NCBI RefSeq assembly: GCF_000002985.6
Contig: NC_003284.9
Coordinates: forward strand, 17,174,001-17,238,000
Direction: 5' to 3'
DNA length: 64,000 nt
DNA from: Caenorhabditis elegans
Taxonomy: Eukaryota; Nematoda; Chromadorea; Rhabditida; Rhabditidae
The translations under genes were made by a program, and so were the position numbers. The notes beneath the pieces were generated by a model. The model did not search any database. It was not told the DNA's origin and worked only from the letters and a program-made list of their open reading frames with translations. Each line of letters begins with the position of its first letter. Positions within the stretch are counted from its first letter, which is position 1. Positions 35,366 to 45,720 of the stretch are shown here, in pieces.

Positions 35366-38300
35366 CTGAAATTTGGAAAAAAAAATATATATAAGAAAGA
35401 ATTCTAAAGCTGAAAATATAGAAAATTAATGAGAAAATTGGATTACTGTTCAGTTGAATAGAAATTAAAAAAAAACAAAATATGAGCTTAGTCTATTTTT
35501 GAGCTTCAACACATTGGGATGTTTTTACAAAATTAAAAAAAAATCCAGCGTATCGAAATTAAAGCTGTGAATTTGTACCAGAAAAAGTACTAATTTTAGA
35601 AATTAGAAATATTAATTGAAACGTTATTGGATAACTAAAAAAATGTAATAACGAAAGAAGATCAAAATGGAAACAAGGCCAATTGTCGGACACTTTGCAA
35701 AAAAAAGCTTCATAATAGATTCGGGGCCAAATTAAGCGACAAGGAATCCAATTACGAGAAAAGTTTGAACCCTCTGCCCCCTCCTTTAGTTTTTGGCGCC
35801 GGTGTTCGGAGACGGAGGAAAAGCAAATTTGTTTGAGTGAGAGATTAAAGTTGCAAGAAAAGGGAAGCAATAGGATTACAATATATGTATGTACTACGCG
35901 TTTTGTCTAGTGGGAAGGTAGGGCAAAGGATGAGAGGATGGATACGAGAAAAAAAAACACTTGAGGTCATCATGGTCGTGTCTTTTTTTTTTGGATTCTT
36001 TTAAATTGTTTTCCAAAAAGAAACTTATGTTTTTAGTACAGAAAATTTGTCATCATTCAAAATGCCAGTTTGAACATATTTTAAGTGAGGATGTTAGCAA
36101 TTTTAGAAAACGAGGATACGAATTTTGAAAAAAAAACAAGCAAAAAGTGTTGTCAATTCACGTTTTTGCATACAACCTTTGTTTATGTAGATTTAAGGAA
36201 AAACTGAATTTGTAAGACCTTGGTATCCACTTGTAGATCTGATTCACAAAAATTCTTCTGATAATAAAATCTTTTGTGAAGGGAAATAACAGTTACCAGT
36301 AAGAAGGTGTGTAATAAAAACAGACCTTGCTATTTATGTGGAAGAAAATTTGTTCAAAATTATGTGGAAGATAACATGTCCAATGTTCAAATCTGACTTT
36401 TGGATTTAATTAACTTTTATGAAAAAACATTATATTTATTTTATTACTTCCCTCTTTCAGGGTCCACTCACAATCCGTGTTTCAACGAGGAAATAGAAAT
36501 TCTGATAATCCTGAATTGTAGGAGGAGTCTGAATAAAAATTCTCGTTTTTCAAAGTATTCGTTTTTTCAATTGATTTTTTCAGCAATTTCAAAATGCTTT
36601 AAACCGTTCATTCTCAAAATTTCTAAAACCGTAATAAAACAAATTACTGGTTTTTTAATTGGAAATTAATCAGCATTACTTAAAAAAAGTCAAAAAATTT
36701 ATTTTGCGAGATTTTTTGAGTAAAACTTTGCATAAAGATGTTGAAAAATACGTTATCTTTGTGACAAACATTTCACATTTAATTGTAGCCTTTGATGAAG
36801 TGCTTAAAAACTAGCTTAATATGTGTTGATATGAAAATGTGAAATTTTCAAGTTTTTTACTATATCAAAAGTATTTATCTGAAAGATAAAACATTTCTCT
36901 GCATTTCTAAACAAATTAACATTCAAAAATATTGGCGCAACAAAAGGGATTTTGCAGGTTTTTTGAAATCACAGAGAAATCAAATTAAGGGCCACGTATT
37001 GTTTTGTATAGCGACTTGGAATCAGTTTTAGAGTGACCGTTCATCGTGAAACTAAAACAATTTTTTCAAATTGTTTAGATGTTGGGGCACTCCATTATGA
37101 TAAAATTGAACGTTGACAACTAGGCCGTCTTACATAAGCGGAAAAATCGGCATTCTTCTTAAATTGCAATTAAGAATGTTTACTCAAAGTTGTTGGTTGA
37201 CTTAAATATTTCTTAATTTATGCCGTACACTAATTTGGTAATTTTCTAGTGAACAAACGACCAGATCCAAAAAGATCAGTAAATAATAACACCTACAAGC
37301 TTGAAAAGTGGATATTAACCATTTTTAAAGTAATTTTTTGAGAAGTTTCATATGAATATTTGACGGTTTGATTATTTCACTTTTGATAATGTTAGTTGAA
37401 ACAAAGGATTAAAGGACGATCCGTTTTTCAAGTGCTATGCACTGCGGATCTGGGATTCAGGTACGAAATTTCTGCAACAAACTTTTTGGACATAAGTTTT
37501 GAAAACAGTTAGACAAAAAACTAATAGCAACAATACGCAAACTGATAGTTAAATGATATCGCAGTGTAATAATAGTTAAAAACCTGTTTAAAGAAACTGG
37601 AGGTCGGGTGAGTGTATCTGTGATTAGTGTGAACTCCTCACTTCCTCCTCTCATTCTCGTTTTCCTGTGTTTTCACTTTCCAAGTCTCCAGAAATGAATA
37701 GGTGAAAACCGCATTGTCGATCTTTTCACTGTTTGTACATGTCCAATTGGGTCATCATACAAAAGGAGTAGCCGCACGGTTCTCGCCAGAAAAAAGGTGG
37801 AATGAAGAGTCAGGAAGAAAAGGTCAAGTGCGATATAAAGGAAAATGATGTCTTAATTGACTTGAGTGTTTTATGTCTTCGAGATATTATTCAAATGATT
37901 TTCTGTGTCAAGTTTCATACTACAAAACCATTTGAAATAACGGAAAAGTCATCGGAAAAGAACATGTTGTGGAAATTCTTGTTACGTGTTGCCTTAGCAA
38001 GCAATTAGAAATGCAAAGCGCTGGTCAACAACTGAACAAAGATGGGTGATAAATATTTAATAAACTCTTGTTCATTCATTTTGACGACCCATAAAATTTA
38101 AAAGAAGACTCGTGAATTATCAGAAATCAAAAGTGGCTGAGAAAACTTGGTTGTGTGCTAAGCATGAAGATGGATCATAAAAAAAGAAAAAAAACGGGAT
38201 TCTTCAAAATTACATTTGAAAATTGGGAAACTCTGCTTGTTTCCTAATTTTCAAAATGCGCCATAAACAATGTTGTAAAATATTGTTAAGTGTTTAAATT

Positions 38301-39266
38301 AAGCTTCAATCACTTTGTGTGAACATTGCAACAATTTAAACCTGCAGCAAATGCTTGAAGTTTTTCAAAAAAACACAATTTTTTTAAAGCTTAACAATTT
38401 GCCAAAACTCGAGCAGAACCTTGGAAGATTGAAACATTTTTGTTAGAAATTTGTCAATTTCCTCCGCCTGTACAGAATTCAAAGAAATTTTAAACATTAA
38501 CTTTTTTCGAGAGTAACTCACCGTACTTCCATTATTAGTCTTGCATGTAAACTATCAATTTGGTCAAAATTTCCCGTTACAATCCAGAAACCTCAAAGTT
38601 CAATTTCTGATCATTTGTAAATGAAGAATTCGTAAACTTCAAAAGAAGGCACCTTCGAAGAATAAAGGAAACCATAATTTTCCCAACAAAACCTGGGCTT
38701 CATATTTACAAATAGCAAAATGCAAAACATAAAACACACAAATAAGTTAACAATCAAAAATCAAACCTCCAATAAATGGAGATCGAGAATTTAATGATGA
38801 TGTGTACAAAAATACAAAGCTTGGTATTTTAAACAAAATAATTGAAAACCGAGCATAACGGTTTTAGGTTTTAAGAAATTGCTGACAAAAATTGCTTTAT
38901 TTCTTCATAGCGAAAATTCAATAAATCTAAAGTGTAATATTTTTCTTTTTGTATACCAACACACCAATTAGCAATGCAAAGTTGCTGCGAATATTTTTCT
39001 ATAAACAAAATTGTTTGAATATTTTCATTTGCTTAATTGAATTAAGAATAATTGAGAAAAAATTGGGTAAAAGTAGACATTCGTCTATTGATTTTCACTT
39101 TAAAACCTGCAAAATCCTATACAAATTCTAAAACTTCAAATTTATAAAACCCATTCATTTCAATCATTTTCATTCAAAAAACGTGTATACAAATCATACA
39201 AAAAAGATACTTAGTGGCTGGAGAGACCTCGTGTTGTGTAACCAAATTGCTCAAAAACGGCACATC
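35366..39266. other. Gene-free intergenic region
   Basis: AT-rich DNA between the DUF273 gene start and the acyl-CoA dehydrogenase 3' end. It should contain the promoter or outron of the DUF273 gene, just upstream of 35365. The longest frames are short and low-complexity; none has convincing splice signals. Nothing else was recognised. Confidence 0.5.
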
Positions 39267-40896
39267 CTAAATTCTGCTAGTTCCATTTTGCGCGAAATGT
39301 CCGAGAAGCATGCGCGAGATGACAATGCGCTGAATTTGCGAGGTTCCCTCGTAGATCTGATAGATCTTGGCATCACGCATCAGTTTCTCCACTGGATACT
39401 CAGAGTTGAAGCCATTTCCTCCAAAGATCTGAAATTATGTAGGTTGCCTTTAGTAATCAGTTTTGGTAAGACAAACCTGAACAGCGTTGGTGGCAGCTTG
39501 GTTGGCAGTGTCGGCGGCAAAGCACTTGGCGATCGAAGCATTGTATGAAGAGCGCACCTTGTTGTCGACATCGTTGGCGGATTTGTAGGTGATAAGACGA
39601 GCGAGCTCGAGGTTGACAGCCATGTCAGCAAGCATGAACTGGACGGCTTGGTGCTGGAAATTGTCAATATTATTTTATGTGCAATTTGAAAACTTCTGAA
39701 AAATCTGAAACAAGTAAAGACCGTGGCGAAAAGTCCCTTCCAGGAACGAAGTTCTTCGATCATTTCTAATGTTTTATCTATCGTAGCTCCGCTGTAGGTT
39801 TCATATGCAAGCTCTTACATTGGCAATTACGGTTCCGAAAGCCTTTCTCTCCAGAGCATACTTGGCCGACTCGTCCAAACATCTCCACGAGAGTCCAAGT
39901 GCTCCGGCGGCAACTCCTGGTCTCGTCATGTCAAAGGCTTCCATGGCGACCTTGAATCCAGCTCCAGGGGCTCCCAGCACATTCTCGGCTGGCACGCGGA
40001 CGTCTTCAAAAGTGATGACACGGGTGTCCGAGCATCGCTGTCCCATGTTCTTCTCCTTCTTTCCACGGGTGATTCCAGGAGTGTCACCGTCAACGATGAA
40101 GGCGGTGAAAGCCTTTCCAGCTGGAGTCTTTGGGTTTGGATCGGAACGGGCTAGCACGAAGAACCTGAAAATATATTTTTAATTTTTATAACCCAACGCA
40201 ATTTTTACCAACCATTTAGCATGTCCTCCCCCGGTAATCCAGGCTTTGGATCCATTAATAATGTACTCATCACCCTTCTTCTCACACTTGGTCTTAACTC
40301 CGTTGACATCAGATCCAGCACCTGGTTCAGTCACACAGTACGAAGCAATAATTGGCTCCGCAGCGAGTGCTCCAAGATACTTCTTCTTCTGTTCCTCATT
40401 TCCAGAGATGTAGACAGGAGCAATGGCAAGAGATGGTCCCATGATACCAAGTTGAATACCAGTGCATCCATAGGACAAAGCTTCAACAATGAGGGCAGTC
40501 TCAAGAGTGGTCATTCCTGGGCCACCATACTTCTCCGGAATCTGTGGGTTCATGAGTCCAAGGCTATGAGCCTGTCGGACAATTTCCCATGGAAACTCTC
40601 CGCTCTCGTCAAACTTGGCTGCATTTGGGACGAGAACATCCTTGGAGAACTTGAGAGCGGCGTCTTGAATCTCCTTTTGGGTTTCGCTGAGGTCTGAAAA
40701 TTGTCAAATTAAGTTTCGTACAGTTATTTAGTTTTGCTCTGTCTATTCTCAAGAGCTACTAAAATCTAGATTACTTTGGATAAGTTGCCAAAAGTATATT
40801 CAACTTACCAAAAGAAATTTGACGAGATTGAGTGGCAATGACTCCGGTTGCAGAGCGGGAAAGCCCCAGCGATGATGTTGCAATTCGGGAAAGCAT
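39267..40896 (-). CDS. acdh-10: Medium-chain acyl-CoA dehydrogenase, mitochondrial (417 aa)
   Basis: Five exons: 40896-40809, 40693-40213, 40164-39819, 39653-39477, 39428-39267. The first 25-30 residues are Arg/Ser-rich with no acids ([18 protein letters not shown]), a mitochondrial presequence. The enzyme is an FAD flavoprotein that oxidises medium-chain acyl-CoA to trans-2-enoyl-CoA, passing electrons to ETF. Visible hallmarks: [12 protein letters not shown] and the [16 protein letters not shown] flavin/substrate region, [18 protein letters not shown], and [13 protein letters not shown] with the catalytic base Glu391, as in MCAD (not the different position used by isovaleryl- and long-chain relatives). 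Length is close to human ACADM. It is downstream of a similar gene on the same strand, 223 bp away. The symbol rests on the 417-residue length remembered for ACDH-10. Confidence 0.85.
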
Positions 40897-41119
40897 ATTT
40901 AACCTGCAACTTTTGAATTAAAACCTGAGAATTAAAAAAAAACAACCAAAAAACAATACAAAAATATGTAACACGGTGACAAACCGTAAAGTGCGAAAAG
41001 TAAATAAAAAAAGCAAGTAAATCAAAACTGTTTCTTTTTTTTTCAAATCATTTACAATTACAAAATATACCAGTGTTTTGTACAAAACTGTGATCAAACG
41101 GGGAAAAACGGGTGGCGTG
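40897..41119 (-). promoter_or_regulatory. 223-bp gap between the paired dehydrogenases
   Basis: The gap lies between the upstream stop and the downstream ATG on the same strand. On the minus strand an AAAAGTTGCAG acceptor sits 7 nt before the downstream ATG. The spacing suits an operon with SL2 trans-splicing, but no clear AATAAA was seen in the gap, and a short independent promoter is also possible. Confidence 0.4.
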
Positions 41120-43102
41120 CTAATATCCTCCATTCTGAGCGACTCGAGCGAGCAACTGACGAGCAATGACCATGCGTTGAATTTGCGAAGTTCCCTCGTA
41201 GATTTGGAAGATCTTGGCGTCACGCATCAGCTTCTCCGCTGGGTATTCAGTGTTGAAACCAGCTCCTCCAAAGATTTGCACAGCATTTGTGGCGGCTTGG
41301 TTGGCAGTGTCGGAAGCGAAGAGCTTGGCGATCGAAGCGTAGTAGGATCCTGGGCGGCCAGCGTCAACCTGGAAGAGTGAGGGAAATTATGATAGTTTGA
41401 GTGTGTTTCTGCAGAAAATGGCTGGCAATTAGCGTGCTGACCAATCTTTTCTAAGTTTAATCAGCATTTGAAGTTCGTATAGCGTTTTGTAATTTCCTAT
41501 AATAGTACCGATTTTATGCTCATATTCCTATGTACATCACTGTGATGTTCTGCCTGCTGCATCAAATGCGTCATGGTGTTTGCGGACTTGTAAATTTACG
41601 GGGCGCCTCCCATTTTAACATAAACATTTTATCCTTCAAAAAGCTTGATTTGATTCTGCTTGACCTACCTCTGCACCACTCTTGTAGGTCATCAATCTAG
41701 CGAGCTCACAATTGATGGCCATCTCGGCAAGCAAGAACGACACTCCTTGATGGTTGGCAATTTGCGTTCCAAACGCTTTTCTCTCCAGAGAATACTGTGT
41801 GGCGACGTCCAAGCAGCGGTAAGCAACTCCGGTGGCAAGTGCTGCAACAGTTGGCCGGGTTTTGTCGAATGTCTTCATGGCGACCTTGAATCCCTCTCCT
41901 GGGGCTCCGACGACGTTGGCGGCTGGAACACGGACGTCTTCGAAGGTAATACCACGGGTGTCTGAACATCGTTGTCCCATGTTGATCTCCTTGCGTCCTC
42001 TGGTGAGTCCTGGGGTGTCCCCTTCAACGACAAATGCGGTGAAGGCTTTTCCTGCTGCGGTCTTTGGGTCTGGGTCGGAACGGGCAAGCACGAAGAACCT
42101 GAAAAAAGAGCGTAGGAATGTTGTGAATTTTTTAGCGACAAAATATTTTATTTTCAGATAGATTTTTCCAGAATGCTCCATTCAGCATATTTATGGATTT
42201 ACAGTGGCCCATAACAATATCTACGGTAGACCTTTTTTCTCGCGTCTCCTAGAATCATTGCACTTTGACCTGTTGATTATAAGTACACGTTTTGATAAGA
42301 AAAACGAGGGTTCTTCATCTTCCTGTCGCATTCTTTCTTTCTCTATTCCATTTCTCTCTCTCTCTCTCTCATTTCCACGTCTAGCGGTACAAAGTCCAAG
42401 TTTTGTGTAGTCGACCAATCATTGTAGTCTGCCCGACTTTACAATGACGTAGATCCTCACCACGTGGAACTCACTCACCAGTTAGCATGTCCGGCGTTTG
42501 TGATCCACATCTTTGAGCCGTTGAGAATATACTCATCACCCTTCTTCTCACACTTGGTTTTGACTCCGGCGACGTCGGATCCAGCTCCTGGCTCGGTGAC
42601 GGCGTAGGACTAAAACAAAATTGATTAGGTGTTATTTACCGTAAGAACTCAAGTATATTTCGAAAATACTTACCGCCACAAACGGATTGTCGATCATTCT
42701 ACCAAGGAATCTCTTCTTGATATCATCATTGGCACATAAAATGAGCGGGGTCAGTGCAAGATCATTAGCCATGATAGCGGTAGCAATACCCGAGCATCCA
42801 TATGCCATCTCCTCACTGATGATACAATTCGAGACCATATCAACTCCAAGTCCTCCATAAGCTTCTGGAATGTCGGCGATCAGATATCCCTGTGCATGAG
42901 CCTTCTTGATGATCTCCCACGGGTACTCCATGGTTTTGTCGTATTCGCCGGCAACTGGGATGACCTCATCGGCAACAAACTTGCGAACATTTGCACGGAA
43001 CTCTGCTTGGTCAGCGGTCAACTGGAAGTCCATGCCGGTTGACATGGCCTTGTTTGTGGTGCTGAACAGACGCGTGCATTTCGTCAAGTTTCTGGAGAGC
43101 AT
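41120..43102 (-). CDS. acdh-7: Medium-chain acyl-CoA dehydrogenase paralogue, mitochondrial (412 aa)
   Basis: Four exons: 43102-42674, 42609-42479, 42098-41669, 41368-41120. The presequence [20 protein letters not shown] is basic and followed by the dehydrogenase fold: [79 protein letters not shown], and [13 protein letters not shown] with catalytic Glu388. It is the same FAD-dependent first step of beta-oxidation as its neighbour, and exon boundaries at HA(K/N)W|FFV are shared, so the pair arose by tandem duplication. The last-intron positions differ. TTTTTCAG three nt before the ATG points to trans-splicing. The symbol is assigned from the neighbourhood with rab-6.2 and dhs-30; which paralogue carries which name should be checked. 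Confidence 0.83.
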
Positions 43103-43481
43103 TTTCTGAAAAAAACTTTATTGAGAGTTTGCTATGAAAAATCGATAATCCTAGTAATTGAGGAAAAGACAACAACAAAAAATTGGAACACACACGGTGT
43201 ATGTGGCGTCTGCTGCTATCATCAAGAGAAAAATGTTTTGTGAAGGTAAAGAGAGAGAGAGAGAGATGGAGAATTGGCCCGCTTGGGCGGAGACTACTTG
43301 TTGTTGGGTATGGATAAGAAAGTCACGGAGGTGATAAGGATGGCACGCTTTTGATACTGTTTTGGGAAAAACTGCCAATGATTTAGAAGAATATGAGATT
43401 AATAGAGATCAAACAGAAAGAACCAGAGAACTGCGAAAATGGGGTGGTGTACTCAAGAGAAATGAATGCGAGATATGGGGA

Positions 43482-43499
43482 GGGGGGGGGGGGGGGGGG
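43482..43499 (+). repeat. G18 homopolymer tract
   Basis: Eighteen Gs, preceded by GGGGA, about 380 bp upstream of the acyl-CoA dehydrogenase start codon at 43102. It is a second likely G-quadruplex site of the DOG-1-dependent class. Confidence 0.95.
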
Positions 43500-43914
43500 A
43501 TCGATGGTCCGCAGACTGTCGTCAGGTGTGGCACTTTGTTGTGTTGGCAGAGTGTTGTGGTAAGAGAGTGCGAGACGCAGATGGTGTAACGCAGGTAAAT
43601 GACCACATGGCAACAGTGTAGTCACTATAAAGTCCAAAGTGCATAGGTGCATGTTCTTCGGAGCGTATGAATGTTACTTTGGTACTTTAATTGAGCAGTT
43701 TTTTTATGTTCAACTATTATTCAAAATCAATGAAAAAAGTATACCAAGAATGTTTATAAATAAAAATATCCACAATTCATGAACAATGAGACGCAGGATT
43801 AAGAGAAAGAAAAAACAGCTAATAAGAGTTTAGTTTCCGATTCACTCAGAAGTATAGACAATAAAAACATTATACATTTGAAATAATTCTATTGCAAAAA
43901 TTTGAGTAAGGGGT

Positions 43915-44200
43915 GGGGTTTTTTTTTGACAAATCGGCAAATTCCCGAAATTTTTTCTTGGAAATTTTTAAATTTCAATTTTAATCGGGAAAATTGTAGG
44001 CATCCTATGAATGTTCCTACATCTGTTTTTATTTCAAAAATCCCTTTGGCCACTTCCGGTAAATTGATGTCCGGCAAACGGCTAATCGGCATTTTGCCGA
44101 AAATGAAATTGTCCGGAAAATCGGTAGACTGGCATACAGCCGGAATTGAAAATTTCCGGCACACCGGCAATCTGCCGATTTGCTTAATTTGTCGACTAGC
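43915..44200. repeat. Dispersed CGGCAAAT-type repeat
   Basis: Repeated, partly palindromic words CGGCAAA, TTTGCCG, TTTCCGG and CCGGAAA are spread through about 280 bp, giving open frames on both strands that are not protein-like. This pattern matches a common class of interspersed nematode repeats. The sequence is directly followed by the GC-rich array. Confidence 0.6.
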
Positions 44201-45720
44201 GGGCCTATGGGCCCGCCAGCCCTTCGGGAATGGGGATAGGGTTAATTCGCTCTAAGTTATTAGCAAGGTAGCTGGCGCAGGTTCTCGGCTTCGCCTCGAA
44301 CCTGTTAACGGGATATTCGAGATCTCTTTGAAATTATTTTAGGAGTGGGTATATGTTTAGAAAACTTGACTATTCAGGTTTGAGGCTTCGCCTCGAAGCT
44401 CTTACTGTGTAAAGTGAAATCTCTTTAAACTTTGATTCATTGCTCCAGGACCGACACTGTACGAATAACTTAGGCTGAGATTTTGTTCAAGAATAATTTG
44501 AATGTATTCAATAAAATAAGCGTGTTTTCAATCATCACTGTGAACTACAAAAAACGGTGAAGGAAAAGGAAAACTCATGAATACGGCCTGCTCTGCTTGG
44601 AATAGGATTAAAGCCAGCCCACAATTTTTTAAGAGTATTCGGGCCTGCGGCCCTCAAACCTGGTTGTTAGGTTTGAGTAAATAACAACCGCGTCGCAGGC
44701 CTACAGCCTGCTCTGCTTAGAATAGGATTAAAGCCAGCCCACAATTTTTTAAGAGTATTCGGGCCTGCGGCCCTCAAACCTGGTTGTTAGGTTTGAGTAA
44801 ATAACAACCGCGTCGCAGGCCTACAGCCTGCTCTGCTTAGAATAGGATTAAAGCCAGCCCACAGTTTTCAAGAGTATTCGGGCCTGCGGACCTCAAACCT
44901 GGTTATTAGGCTTGAGTGAATAACATATCTGCTTAGAATAGGATCAAAGCCAGCCCATAGTTTCCAAGAGTGTTCGGGCCTGCGGCCCTCGAACCTGGTT
45001 GTTAGGTTTGAGTAAATAACAACCGCGTCGCAGGCCTACAGCCTGCTCTGCTTAGAATAGGATTAAAGCCAGCCCACAGTTTTCAACAGTATTCGGGCCT
45101 GCGGCCCTCAAACCTGGTTATTAGGCTTGAGTGAATAACATATCTGCTTAGAATAGGATCAAAGCCAGCCCACAGTTTTCAACAGTATTCGGGCCTGCGG
45201 CCCTCAAACCTGGTTATTAGGCTTGAGTGAATAACATATCTGCTTAGAATAGGATCAAAGCCAGCCCACAGTTTTCAAGAGTATTCGGGCCTGCGGCCCT
45301 CAAACCTGGTTATTAGGCTTGAGTTAATAACATATCTGCTTAGAATAGGATCAAAGCCAGCCCATAGTTTCCAAGAGTGTTCGGGCCTGCGGCCCTCAAA
45401 CCTGGTTATTAGGTTCGAGAGAATAACATCTACTTTTTGGAAAATCGTGAACGCCTGTGGGCCCCCAGCCCTTCGGGAATGGGGATTGTTTTAGAAAACT
45501 GAAAATAATAAAAGCTTTCTAAATCAAACTTATCTAAGAGTAATCGCATATCAGGCCTCCGGCCTGCCTTGGTATAATGATTTAAGGTTGACTGCGTCTT
45601 CTAAGAGTAAGAGTGCCTGCGGCACTCAATCCAGCCAATCTGGGCTTAAAACAGTTGTAATCGCACAGCAGGCCTCCGGCCTGCAATGCCTGAAGTATAT
45701 GTTCAAAGTGAACTTCTTCT
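44201..45720. repeat. GC-rich hairpin tandem array (120/96-bp units)
   Basis: The word GCTTAGAATAGGAT(T/C)AAAG begins units at about 44595, 44715, 44835, 44931, 45050, 45146, 45242 and 45338, so spacing is 120, 120, 96, 119, 96, 96 and 96 bp. The long form has an extra 24 bp (CGCGTCGCAGGCCTACAGCC). Each unit carries GGGCCTGCGGCCC and an inverted CTCAAACCT...AGGTTTGAG. Diverged units flank the core (45440-45720), and a CAGCCCTTCGGGAATGGGGAT word brackets it at about 44217 and 45466. No coding potential is seen. Stems such as GAGGCTTCGCCTC, GTGCCTGCGGCAC and CAGGCCTCCGGCCTG keep palindromy while changing sequence (see findings). Confidence 0.9.

Noticed and set aside
37802-38008. 68-codon plus-strand frame as a small gene
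   Set aside because: Composition is plausible but there is no upstream acceptor, no clear 3' signal and no second exon; kept out for lack of support.
43383-43652. 89-codon minus-strand frame with PPPPPP
   Set aside because: The proline run is the G18 tract read on the minus strand; no other support.
43902-44255. 117-codon plus-strand and 93-codon minus-strand frames
   Set aside because: Both lie in the CGGCAAAT-type dispersed repeat; overlapping frames on both strands reflect the repeat.
44201-45720. CRISPR array
   Set aside because: Units are directly abutting with no unique spacers, are far longer than CRISPR repeats, and the host is a eukaryote.
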